From contig JAQTUE010000040.1 in the NCBI GenBank assembly GCA_028710415.1, positions 1-38,212 on the forward strand: a DNA stretch of 38,212 bases, read 5' to 3'. The notes below the pieces were generated by a model that did not search any database, was not told the origin of the DNA, and saw only the letters and a list, made by a program, of their open reading frames with translations. Positions 23,750 through 31,203 of the stretch are shown in pieces (position 1 is the stretch's first letter; the number at the start of each line of letters is the position of its first letter). A program made the translations under genes and the position numbers. This stretch comes from Paludibacter sp. GTDB taxonomy: Bacteria > Bacteroidota > Bacteroidia > Bacteroidales > Paludibacteraceae.

Positions 23750-23796
23750 TAAACAAAAAAGGTGTTGAAATTAATTTTCAACACCTTTTTTGTTTA
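23750..23796. terminator. 21-bp perfect hairpin terminator
   Basis: Left arm 23750-23770 and right arm 23776-23796 are perfect inverse copies (core GGTGTTGAAA/TTTCAACACC) with loop TTAAT and A/T-runs on both sides. Confidence 0.95.
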
Positions 23797-23912
23797 TAAA
23801 TAATCAAAGCGAATGCTCTGTAAGTAGCCAATTTGCTGCTAATTACAAAGTCATGCATGTTTTTATTTTGTTAGTATTTATAAATGTTTACAATGATTTG
23901 TTTTGTGATTGC

Positions 23913-23920
23913 TATTTTTG
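23913..23920 (+). promoter_or_regulatory. -7 element of the beta-propeller gene
   Basis: TATTTTTG, 44 bases before the ATG; no well-spaced -33 element. Confidence 0.4.
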
Positions 23921-23963
23921 TTAGACTAATTTAATGATTAAATCATTTTAAACACTTATCAAC

Positions 23964-25181
23964 ATGAAAACAATCGTATCCAGACTCATTGCAATCATGG
24001 CAGTTTTAGCAGTTGCCTTGACATTAAACTCCCAGAATCTGAATGTAGGGAATTTTACAGATTTAGAAGTCCATAACAATGTAATTTATGTGGCAGGACA
24101 AAGTGGAATTGCTGCCTTAAATCCTGACATGACCGTCCTTTGGGAGAAGACACTCCCTGAAACCTCAATTCGTCTTATTGAGGTGAATAATCAATCCATT
24201 GCCTTTAGCAGTTATGTCTACGAAGGAAGAATAGGTAAACTGTTCAGTAGCTTCAGTGCCCTCTGGGATAAACAGGTTTTCACCAATAATACTGTTGGGA
24301 TGTTAGACTTGAAAGGGAATCTGAGTTGGACAACAAATCTTTACGGAAATTCAAAATTATCAAGTCCTGCTATCGGGAATGGTATCGTTGCAGTATCAAG
24401 CAATGATTCTCTATATACCTTTGATATGGCGACAGGTATTATTAAAATGAAGACATACAGCAATATGAAATTTCTCTTCGGAAAGAATATCAAAGATCAT
24501 GCAACACCAAATAAGCCACTGATCATGAGTGATGCCATCTATTCTACGGCTCCATTCAAATTCGCTAAAATTGATTTTAATGGTAAGATTCTGAAGGACA
24601 AGGCTAATTATGGTCTAATGTCACCTCTCCCTGTTTTGACTACGGACCCTATCGTATTTGATAATAAGATATTTATTTCAAATGCCCCTACCGGTAGAAG
24701 AGGGCAGAAGGATGGTGTAGCAAGGCTGTTCTGTGTGAAAGAGAACCTGGATAAGGACTGGGATGAATTCGTTGACGTAAATGGCCAGTCAGGTGCCAGC
24801 TCGTTGGTTCATAATAGTAATTCCATTATAGTTGCTACAAACTTTGATGTGATGGCCTTCAATTCTAAGGGAAAGAAGTTGTGGGAGATGAATAAGAAGA
24901 TAGGTTTGCCTTTATTACGGGGAGTCCGGTATTCAAATTCTGATATGGGAGTTAAAACATCCAGCGGCAATTTCCTTTGTGCGGATGATAACAATGTGTA
25001 CCTGGCCAGCGGTGAAAAAGTAAAAAAAGAATTTAAAAACAATATTATGGTTATTGATGCAGTAAAAGGTAAATTTGTGAAGACCATTGATGTTCCGGAT
25101 GTGATTGTAGATATGCATATGCTGGGTAATACCTTGATAGTGATTACAGAAGCAAATAAAGTAATGGTAGTTAATATTTAA
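23964..25181 (+). CDS. Exported PQQ-like beta-propeller protein
   Basis: 405 residues. Signal peptide (RLIAIMAVLAVALTLNSQ), then repeated blade motifs of the PQQ/pyrrolo-quinoline type: VIYVAGQSGIAALNPDMTVLWEK, VGMLDLKGNLSWTTNL, VVAVSSNDSLYTFDMATG, IIVATNFDVMAFNSKGKKLWEM and VYLASGEKV...IMVIDAVKGKFVKTI. Such propellers are usually scaffolds or binding proteins; there is no evidence for a PQQ cofactor. Probably periplasmic or surface. First of four consecutive exported-protein genes, each separated by leader and hairpin sequences. Confidence 0.75.
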   Translation: MKTIVSRLIAIMAVLAVALTLNSQNLNVGNFTDLEVHNNVIYVAGQSGIAALNPDMTVLWEKTLPETSIRLIEVNNQSIAFSSYVYEGRIGKLFSSFSALWDKQVFTNNTVGMLDLKGNLSWTTNLYGNSKLSSPAIGNGIVAVSSNDSLYTFDMATGIIKMKTYSNMKFLFGKNIKDHATPNKPLIMSDAIYSTAPFKFAKIDFNGKILKDKANYGLMSPLPVLTTDPIVFDNKIFISNAPTGRRGQKDGVARLFCVKENLDKDWDEFVDVNGQSGASSLVHNSNSIIVATNFDVMAFNSKGKKLWEMNKKIGLPLLRGVRYSNSDMGVKTSSGNFLCADDNNVYLASGEKVKKEFKNNIMVIDAVKGKFVKTIDVPDVIVDMHMLGNTLIVITEANKVMVVNI

Positions 25182-25201
25182 AAACAAATAACTAAAATAT
25201 T

Positions 25202-25248
25202 AAAAAGATAGTTACATTTGCAAAGAATTGCAAAGTAACTACCTTTTT
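25202..25248 (+). terminator. Terminator after the beta-propeller gene
   Basis: AAAAAGATAGTTAC (25202-25215) pairs with GTAACTACCTTTTT (25235-25248), one A-C mismatch, and an inner TTGCAA dyad in the loop. Confidence 0.8.
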
Positions 25249-25347
25249 ATTTTGAAGGAATTGGCTGTAGTTGGAGCAATCGCTGCGAACAAGTGATTGT
25301 CAACCGTGTTATAGAAGTATTATATTATTCAATAAATATTAATCAAT

Positions 25348-26496
25348 ATGAGAAAAATCGTTGTTTCGGTAGTAGCTGTCCTTTTAATCGGAAGTTATTC
25401 ATGTTTTGTAAATGCCCAGGGAGATATTTCAAATATCTTCAAAGCGGGTTTAGTTGATTTAAATAAAGTTGCTGAAGGGTATTTAAAGCCCGCAGGAAGT
25501 AGTTTCTCTGCCGGATTGGGGACGAACTGGTACAATACAGCTGCAGTTCATAAAGCCTGGGGGTTTGATTTAACTATTGGTGCCGGGGTTGTTCAGGCAC
25601 CGCTTGAGGATCAATCGTTCAGCCTGACAGGATTAACTAATTTGAGACCGACAGTAGCAGGTACCACTTCAGCACCTACTTTTATGGGTAGTGGCAAAGG
25701 GGTGGAGCTTAATTTAAACCAGCCACAATATCTATCGAATGGTCAGGCAAACCCACTTTATCCGGGTGTAATTGCCAAATTTTCTACTCCGGATGCCGTG
25801 TTTAAGTATGTTCCTACGGCCAGCATTCAATTCACAATTGGAATACCTTTTATTAATGATGTCTCTGTTCGCTATTCTCCGAAAGTGAGTGTGAAAGGAT
25901 TCGAAGCCTCGATGTGGGGAATTGGAATTAAACACAACTTTAAACAATGGATTCCGGTAATTAAGGATCTTCCTTTTGATGCAGCAGTGGTATTAGCTTA
26001 TTCCAAATTTGATGTAAAATACGCTTTCCCGGCTGCTTCTCAAATAACTCCGGATAAACTGGTTAGTGATGGAGTGACTTATGATGATGGCAGTACAAGT
26101 TTAAGCTATTATGCAACACAAGGCATGAAAGTTAGTGCAACTGCGCAAACTGCAAACCTGGTTTTCTCTAAAAAGCTTGCTTTCATTACCCCTTACGTTG
26201 GTTTTGGGATTACAAAAACAAATTTTGATTTGTCAATGGATGGTAATTATCCGATACTTGGAGACCCTCAGACAATTACTGTAGGCGGTGTCATTGTTCC
26301 TAAATTAAATGGAAACGGCAAACCCATCATGCAAATTGATCATAAGACCAATCCCATCAATTTTAATTCTCCGGAAACAATGACCAATGCAACTCTGGGG
26401 CTTAGATTGAAACTGGCGATTTTCACACTACATGCACAATATGCTTTCCAGAAATATCCGGTTGCTTCGGCAGGTTTTGGTATTTCAATCAGATAA
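25348..26496 (+). CDS. DUF6588 outer-membrane beta-barrel protein
   Basis: 382 residues. Signal peptide (VSVVAVLLIGSYSCFVNAQ). The body is a series of amphipathic strands with alternating pattern: AGLGTNWYNTAAVHKAWGFDLTIGAG, VPTASIQFTIGIPF, DVSVRYSPKVSV, MWGIGIKHNFKQWIP and a C-terminal LHAQYAFQKYPVASAGFGISIR. The last strand ends in an aromatic-poor but barrel-like residue run. This architecture matches the Bacteroidetes DUF6588 family, whose transported substrate is unknown. ATG start, leader about 100 bases. Confidence 0.82.
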   Translation: MRKIVVSVVAVLLIGSYSCFVNAQGDISNIFKAGLVDLNKVAEGYLKPAGSSFSAGLGTNWYNTAAVHKAWGFDLTIGAGVVQAPLEDQSFSLTGLTNLRPTVAGTTSAPTFMGSGKGVELNLNQPQYLSNGQANPLYPGVIAKFSTPDAVFKYVPTASIQFTIGIPFINDVSVRYSPKVSVKGFEASMWGIGIKHNFKQWIPVIKDLPFDAAVVLAYSKFDVKYAFPAASQITPDKLVSDGVTYDDGSTSLSYYATQGMKVSATAQTANLVFSKKLAFITPYVGFGITKTNFDLSMDGNYPILGDPQTITVGGVIVPKLNGNGKPIMQIDHKTNPINFNSPETMTNATLGLRLKLAIFTLHAQYAFQKYPVASAGFGISIR

Positions 26497-26567
26497 TGTT
26501 TTAAAAGTATAGGGCGTTTTATCTTTTTCCTGATTATTCGAATATTCAAATGGTTCTAATGGAGCTA

Positions 26568-26602
26568 AAGTTAAGAACTTGTTTTTTTCAAGTTCTTAAC
26601 TT
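26568..26602. terminator. Hairpin after the DUF6588 gene
   Basis: Perfect 14-bp stem AAGTTAAGAACTTG (26568-26581) / CAAGTTCTTAACTT (26589-26602) with a T7 loop. A T-tail is lacking on the plus strand, so it may stabilise mRNA or be a processing site instead of a simple terminator. Confidence 0.65.
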
Positions 26603-26675
26603 GCTTCATGAAAATTTATATCAAGTGTTTTCTATCAATAAACATTATAAGTTAATCATTTAATTGAATTTAAAC

Positions 26676-27431
26676 ATGAAAACAAGTTTAATCACAAAAA
26701 AATTATTGGTACTGTTCGCGTTGGTAATCATGACGCTGGCTTGTGTATTCCTTTCTTGTACAAGCAATGATCCTGCGAATTCGGGTTTGCCGGGTAAACC
26801 CGAGGCACTTGCTGCAAATGACCATAGCAGCGCAGGTGTTATTAAAGGAGTGCTTGTAGGCTCCACCGGTGTTTTTAAATTTAGTATTAAGAATGGAAAC
26901 GACAGTATTTATTGCAAGGTGACCTTTGATGGCAAAACAGGCCTTCTGTTGGCTCCTTCCATGTCTACCTGGACTGCAGGGCAGGTTATTGCTGCTACTT
27001 TCACGGGGAATGTCGGCGGAACTGAAGTAAGCGTTTATTTGAAATGCAATGCTGATGGTGGTTCGCCCACCGCAACCTTTACCATTCCGGGTCATCAGGT
27101 TTCAGTAAGTCTTTACAAAGAAACCTCTACATCCCTTGTAAAAGGGTATGAAGGAACATATTCAACTGTCAATGTATCATCAGGAGCTAAGATTGATAAC
27201 GGAACCTTTAATTTTATTTTATACAATGGACTCGTTGCAGGTACTCATTCAGGAACTGACGGTAGTGGTACTTTTACTGCGACTGTTTCGGGGACTAAAA
27301 TGACTTTCCTCGATGATAATTCAACCAGATCCCAGGTTCTTGATATCGACGATACGACAGTCAGTGGCTCCATGTTTACATCCTCAGATAATACTGAAAA
27401 AACTACTGTTGCAGGTAAACGAACTTTATAA
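26676..27431 (+). CDS. Exported lipoprotein of unknown function
   Basis: 251 residues from ATG 26676; a TTG at 26664 gives a longer frame. The signal peptide ends in a lipobox with Cys28 (VFLSC), followed by TSNDPANSG, so it is probably lipidated and outer-membrane attached. The rest is Gly/Thr/Ser-rich beta structure (IKGVLVGSTGVFKFSIKNGN, GYEGTYSTVNVSSGAKIDNG, GTHSGTDGSGTFTATVSGTKM). The second half resembles small beta-barrels that recur in Bacteroidetes lipoproteins. No family is recognised with confidence. Confidence 0.72.
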   Translation: MKTSLITKKLLVLFALVIMTLACVFLSCTSNDPANSGLPGKPEALAANDHSSAGVIKGVLVGSTGVFKFSIKNGNDSIYCKVTFDGKTGLLLAPSMSTWTAGQVIAATFTGNVGGTEVSVYLKCNADGGSPTATFTIPGHQVSVSLYKETSTSLVKGYEGTYSTVNVSSGAKIDNGTFNFILYNGLVAGTHSGTDGSGTFTATVSGTKMTFLDDNSTRSQVLDIDDTTVSGSMFTSSDNTEKTTVAGKRTL

Positions 27432-27518
27432 TATAAATCAATCTGCAGTTTTATAATATTCAAAATAAACAGTTCAGAATCATTACTGTCTTATTTATTA
27501 ACAATTTAATTGTAAATT

Positions 27519-27971
27519 ATGAAAACGAAAATTATGTTGTTTTTTTGTGTATTTCTATCAATACAATTTGCGAAAGCCGGGGATCCGTTTTATTACGAAT
27601 TAATCAGTAATTCTTCTAAGACCATAGACTATGTTTTTGGCTTTTATTCATCGGATTATACTATTTCCAGGGCATCGGATGATGCAGAATACGTAGCGTA
27701 TTCGGCAGCAATTATTAATAATTCAACCTCCTCATTGAAATGGAATGATTATTATATGATTGTCAAAAAAAGAAGCGGAGATTTAGTCTTTAGTTATGAA
27801 ACTGCAGCTTCAACAGGTCTTTATGCCTGTAAATTTGATGTTTCAGGAAAAGAAACTCACAAGATGAAATTTTGCTTTCATGATATTTTTAAAACAGATG
27901 AAATTGAAGATGTTTATTTGTTTGATAAATCGATGCTCAAGGCTTTTCATTTAGTATACAGCAAAAATTAA
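27519..27971 (+). CDS. Small exported protein of unknown function
   Basis: 150 residues. Signal peptide (KIMLFFCVFLSIQFAKAG), then a beta-rich domain with many aromatic residues (FYYELISNSSKTIDYVFGFY, LKWNDYYMIVKKRSGDLVF, AFHLVYSKN). Two cysteines outside the signal peptide (in YACKFD and MKFCFHD) could form a disulfide. I recognise no family. It follows the lipoprotein gene by 87 bases in the same orientation and could be co-transcribed with it. Confidence 0.65.
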   Translation: MKTKIMLFFCVFLSIQFAKAGDPFYYELISNSSKTIDYVFGFYSSDYTISRASDDAEYVAYSAAIINNSTSSLKWNDYYMIVKKRSGDLVFSYETAASTGLYACKFDVSGKETHKMKFCFHDIFKTDEIEDVYLFDKSMLKAFHLVYSKN

Positions 27972-28026
27972 GCAATTCAACTATTTTTAGGAAAAAGAAT
28001 ACCCGGCTTATCTTCTGAGACTGTTT

Positions 28027-28066
28027 AATTAATGAAGGTTGTCTTATGAGACAGCCTTCTTTAATT
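28027..28066. terminator. Hairpin overlapping the 3' end of the AraC gene
   Basis: AATTAATGAAGG, TGTCT, loop TATG, AGACA, CCTTCTTTAATT; two small bulges. It covers the last codons of the convergent AraC-type gene and can end transcription from both sides. Confidence 0.7.
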
Positions 28067-29144
28067 CTGTTCTTTTATTGATGTAATCGGAAGGGAGCTT
28101 TCCGGTCTGTTTTTTAAAAGCCTTATAAAAACTTGTTCGGTTATTGAATCCGGATTCATAGGCAACTGTTTCGATGGTCAGGTTCTTTTTATTAAAATCA
28201 TTCAATAAGTTGATGGCCGTTTTTATCCGCATGGCATTGATATAATCAGGGAATGAGCTGTTTAATTTGCTGTTTAAAATCATAGAAAGGGTCGCCGGCA
28301 ACAGGTTCAATTCTTTCGCCATTTCAGTCAATGTATATTCCATCCTTAGATACGGCTTTTTCGATTCCATAAGCCTCTGTATCCCAATACAGATCTGTTC
28401 CGCCTTTTCATCATTGATTTTCAGGCCAGCATATTTTGTTGTTTTTCCGTAGCTCATTTTAAATGGGGCATCGGTTTCATGAAACAGCTGTGTGGAGCGG
28501 GTCATTCTGAAGAATATGTAAAGAAAGAATATCTGACCAAATACAGGCATATAAAGTATAATATATTCCAGGTCAAATCTGAATATAAAAGGTATGAATG
28601 CCAGTAATTGAAGGCTTAACATAACCCAAAGCAATTCCTTAATTTTGGAATTGGAATCTTTAATCCTATATTCTTTTCGGATTAAATAGATGTTTGCTGC
28701 AACTGTATATAGGCATATAGTCATATTGCAGAGCATTCCAATAATTGTCATTTTGCCTTGTTGTGCTAAATGAATCGTATTCTCCGACCAAATGGGACTT
28801 ACAATACATAAAACTATGAACGGCAGGTAAAGAAATGAAGGAATAAAGTAAACCCAAATATATTTCGAATTATTCGTTTTAGAAGTTCGAAGGCTATTTG
28901 TAAACAATATCAGGTAAGCACCCCACGATATATTCAACAACATGGCGGAATGATAAAGCAGGATATTCCCATTCCCGGTAAATATGCTGATGTTATCCAG
29001 GATGGCAATGCAGGCGGCAAAAAACATAAAACCTAACCAAAGATAGGAGGGCTGTTTTGTTGCCTTTATCCAGCTCAGGATAGTTATCAGGGTTAAATTA
29101 AAGATAGCTGTGGCCGAAATAATTACTACTAAATTTTCGTTCAT
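28044..29144 (-). CDS. Membrane-bound AraC/XylS-family transcriptional regulator
   Basis: 366 residues. About seven hydrophobic segments in the first ~215 residues, then a cytoplasmic AraC HTH domain (about 265-360): EYTLTEMAKELNLLPATLSMILNSKLNSSFPDYINAMRI, then NLTIETVAYESGFNNRTSFYKAFKKQTGKLPSDYIN, where AYESGF...SFYKAFKK is the family signature. Such proteins combine a 7-helix sensor with a DNA-binding tail. Targets are unknown. It faces away from the micro-peptide operon at 30203, with a gene-free kilobase between, so it is a candidate regulator by position only. A -7 element lies at 29204-29211. Confidence 0.88.
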   Translation of the reverse strand: MNENLVVIISATAIFNLTLITILSWIKATKQPSYLWLGFMFFAACIAILDNISIFTGNGNILLYHSAMLLNISWGAYLILFTNSLRTSKTNNSKYIWVYFIPSFLYLPFIVLCIVSPIWSENTIHLAQQGKMTIIGMLCNMTICLYTVAANIYLIRKEYRIKDSNSKIKELLWVMLSLQLLAFIPFIFRFDLEYIILYMPVFGQIFFLYIFFRMTRSTQLFHETDAPFKMSYGKTTKYAGLKINDEKAEQICIGIQRLMESKKPYLRMEYTLTEMAKELNLLPATLSMILNSKLNSSFPDYINAMRIKTAINLLNDFNKKNLTIETVAYESGFNNRTSFYKAFKKQTGKLPSDYINKRTELKKAVS

Positions 29145-30103
29145 AGCTAAATAATTTAATGACTTAATTGATTATTAATAGATGCGAAAAAACAATAATC
29201 GTGCAAATATAACAAATTTATGTAACATATTATTTGATAGTATATGAAGACTTTAATTTATTGGATAACTGTTGTTTTCAGCAAGTGGGGACCTGATATC
29301 AAATGCAGGGTTATTATTTGGCTATTTGTGGAATGGAGATGTCATTAGGCGGCTTGAAGCAATTAATGTAATTTTTCGCAAGTTTAGTTTACCATGCGAT
29401 TTATTACTTCAAGTGCGGTTGCCCCTCTCAACTAATAAAAACCAGTTAATGTTTCCGATGCCAGGAATGATTCCGTTGAGGCTATGTTGAATAATCTGTC
29501 TCAAATTAAGCAGTTTAAACTCATAAGAACTCATTGAACAGGGATACTGTTTTTCGATTTATACTTAAATGTGATCCATTTATTTTGATATCTTTTAAAT
29601 GCTGTTTGTGCTTTTAAGTGATTAAACTTTTATGTTACAAGAATTGATGTTTTTTATACTTGTCTAACCTGAAATAATAAATAGAAAGTTCTGTAGAATA
29701 TTTTACGTTAAACAGGCAAGTTGAGTATAAAAAACAAGGCGGAATAGATAAAAAAGATTAATATAGTTCAATAATAGGCCAATAAAAGAAAAAGTAAGTT
29801 ATTGTTTAGGGGATTATAATTCAATAAATTATCATAAGTTGGATTTGTGAAAAGAAATAATATATTGCTATGTGGCAATAAGAGTAATTTAGTGTAGTAT
29901 AAAATGCCACACGTATTCTTCTGGTTGCTTATCTGACAACAATAATATTTTAATTATTCTGATTTTCAAACTGATTACTCCCTGTCTTGACTCAATTGTA
30001 CTCCTGTTTGTAATTTTTTTCCGTATTAAAAGTCATGACTATAAAATCCTGTGTAGAAAAATTACTACAACCCGGAAACAATTGCTACTGCCAGCTATAT
30101 GTA
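29145..30103. other. Gene-poor kilobase with decayed coding-like stretches
   Basis: No intact gene is recognised. Plus-strand frame 29388-29528 reads MRFITSSAVAPLN, two TAA codons, then KPVNVSDARNDSVEAMLNNL and about twelve more residues to a stop, which looks coding-like but is broken. The 72-codon frame at 29272-29490 overlaps it in another frame and has no recognisable motif. The remainder is AT-rich sequence without evident repeats. Confidence 0.4.
29204..29211 (-). promoter_or_regulatory. -7 element of the AraC-type gene
   Basis: TATATTTG on the minus strand, 60 bases upstream of the ATG; no good -33 element. Confidence 0.4.
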
Positions 30104-30132
30104 TTGTTGTATTAATTTTATACATATATTTG
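30104..30132 (+). promoter_or_regulatory. Promoter of the micro-peptide operon: TTG-N18-TATATTTG
   Basis: TTG at 30104-30106 (a second TTG at 30107-30109) and TATATTTG at 30125-30132. The predicted start point is about 60 bases before the first micro-peptide ATG at 30203. Confidence 0.55.
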
Positions 30133-30202
30133 TCATATCAAAATACAAACAATCATACTTGTTGTCAATTATTATTATTCACTCTTTTAAAAATCAAACG
30201 TC

Positions 30203-30304
30203 ATGAAAACACTAAAAATCGATTCATTTGTAAAAACTGTTTCTATTCTTTTTTCAACTTATATGATCGTTTTGATGACAGTTATAATGATTTTGCATAA
30301 ATAA
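30203..30304 (+). CDS. Micro membrane peptide 1 (33 residues)
   Basis: 33 codons plus TAA. Starts MKTLKIDSFVK, then SILFSTYMIVL and a hydrophobic end LMTVIMILHK. A lysine-bearing N-terminus precedes a single hydrophobic helix (about residues 13-31) and a terminal lysine: the form of a one-span membrane peptide. It is 22/33 identical to the second copy 181 bases downstream, and the DNA around the start is also similar. Preservation of frame, length and the SILF-xx-YM-x-VL core in three copies shows it is a real gene. Function is not recognised. Hydrophobic type I toxins such as Ldr or Ibs have a similar form, but no homology is claimed. Confidence 0.75.
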   Translation: MKTLKIDSFVKTVSILFSTYMIVLMTVIMILHK

Positions 30305-30383
30305 GAAATTATCGGCACTGACATCTGTTTTGTAGATGTAAATCTAAATTCAAGTATTATTTCCACTTTTAAAATTCAAGCAT

Positions 30384-30485
30384 ATGAAAACTATAAACAT
30401 AAAATCTTTTGTAAAGACCGTTTCTATACTTTTTTCAAGTTATATGTTGGTTTTAATAGCACTTGTAATCATATTACAAAAATAA
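30384..30485 (+). CDS. Micro membrane peptide 2 (33 residues)
   Basis: 33 codons plus TAA. Starts MKTINIKSFVKTVSILF, continues SSYMLVL and ends LVIILQK. Almost the same as copy 1: all 18 residues except three are identical over the first half, and substitutions in the helix are conservative (I/V/L/M/A). The TTTTAAAATTCAA before its start matches the leader of copy 1. A small hairpin (ACATCT/AGATGT) lies in the gap between copies 1 and 2. A minus-strand -7-like sequence overlaps its stop codon but lacks a -33 partner. Confidence 0.75.
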   Translation: MKTINIKSFVKTVSILFSSYMLVLIALVIILQK

Positions 30486-30562
30486 ACAAGAGTCACAGGT
30501 GATTTTTGTTTCTATTATAAAAAATTTCTCGTTTAATTTAAATTCTCCTAAATTCAAACAAT

Positions 30563-30661
30563 ATGAGCACAACAAAATTAACTTCGTATGTTGGAATAAT
30601 TTCCATTCTTTTCACAAGTTACATGGTTGTTCTTCTTGTTTTGGTGAGCATCTTTAAATAA
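30563..30661 (+). CDS. Micro membrane peptide 3 (32 residues)
   Basis: 32 codons plus TAA. Starts MSTTKLTSYVG, then ISILFTSYMVVLLVLVSIFK. The most diverged copy, yet it keeps the thirteen positions invariant in all three (including S-I-L-F, Y-M, V-L and the last lysine). Spacing from copy 2 (179 bases) equals that between copies 1 and 2 (181 bases). The operon ends in a Rho-independent terminator at 30807-30852. Confidence 0.72.
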   Translation: MSTTKLTSYVGIISILFTSYMVVLLVLVSIFK

Positions 30662-30806
30662 AGAATGTTGGAATAAGCGTCTTTACCAGACATAAGATTC
30701 AAAGTTCATCTCAATATTCTTTCCGGTTGGTCTCTTTAATCCGGCTAATTCCAGGGTTATACAAAATTAATCCTCGGGTAAAATACCAATCACACTATTA
30801 ATCAGG

Positions 30807-30852
30807 AAATTCTCCTTCAGATCCCGTTCAGATTTGTAGGAGAATTTTTTTT
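30807..30852 (+). terminator. Terminator of the micro-peptide operon
   Basis: AAATTCTCCT (30807-30816) / AGGAGAATTT (30838-30847), 21-base loop, followed by T5. Orientation fits the micro-peptide genes. Confidence 0.82.
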
Positions 30853-30861
30853 GTAGTTCAG

Positions 30862-30889
30862 TGACGGCGGATCTTCAAGTGATCCGTCA
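30862..30889. terminator. GC-rich hairpin between the operon terminator and tRNA-Leu
   Basis: TGACGG-CGGATC / GATCCGTCA with a short bulge and loop TTCAAGT. It could be a second terminator or a structured 3' end. Confidence 0.5.
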
Positions 30890-30914
30890 TTAAAGCTCTC
30901 AGATGCATTAAAAG

Positions 30915-30952
30915 AAAAACCCCTCTCTATCCGAAGATAAAGAGGGGTTTTT
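30915..30952. terminator. tRNA-Leu terminator with UUCG loop
   Basis: Perfect 12-bp arms AAAAACCCCTCT (30915-30926) / AGAGGGGTTTTT (30941-30952). On the minus strand the inner part is TATC-TTCG-GATA, a stable UUCG tetraloop. It starts 4 bases after the tRNA 3' end and is symmetrical enough to work in both directions. Confidence 0.9.
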
Positions 30953-30955
30953 GGG

Positions 30956-31039
30956 TACCCAGAGCCGGGATCGAACCGGCATGGAAGTGAATCCACTGGT
31001 GTTTGAGACCAGCGCGTCTACCAATTCCGCCATCTGGGC
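30956..31039 (-). tRNA. tRNA-Leu (anticodon CAA)
   Basis: Minus strand. Acceptor GCCCAGA pairs with TCTGGGT (terminal G-U), D-arm with GGTAGACGC, anticodon stem CTGGT/ACCAG with loop CTCAAAC and anticodon CAA (reads UUG), a long class II variable arm (TGG...CCA) and T-loop GGTTCGATCCC. Discriminator A; the CCA end is not encoded. The class II variable arm and discriminator A confirm leucine. Confidence 0.95.
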
Positions 31040-31049
31040 GATTGCACTG

Positions 31050-31080
31050 CAAAAGTAAGATAATTTTTGCAATTTCCAAA
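31050..31080 (-). promoter_or_regulatory. tRNA-Leu promoter: TTTG-N19-TACTTTTG
   Basis: On the minus strand, TTTG (31077-31080) and TACTTTTG (31050-31057) with 19 bases between, ending 10 bases before the tRNA 5' end. Confidence 0.75.
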
Positions 31081-31203
31081 CAGTAAACCTGTTTAAATTT
31101 ACAATTTACAATTTACAATTTACAAATTGCATGCTATAAAGCAATTGACTGTTTTTAGACTTTTAAAATATATTTAAAAAAGGCTGGAATCCAGTATTTT
31201 TTG

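Noticed and set aside
29272..29490. 72-codon frame downstream of the AraC gene
   Set aside because: No recognisable motif, and it overlaps another coding-like frame; not enough support to call a gene.
30034..30114. 26-codon cysteine-containing frame before the micro-peptides
   Set aside because: It overlaps the micro-peptide operon promoter, has no paralogue nearby and no supporting signal.
30477..30580. Minus-strand TAnnTTTG matches over micro-peptides 2 and 3 as antisense (type I antitoxin) promoters
   Set aside because: Both (30477-30484 and 30573-30580) lack a -33 partner at 17-23 bases. In AT-rich DNA this short motif arises by chance, so antisense RNAs remain possible but unsupported.
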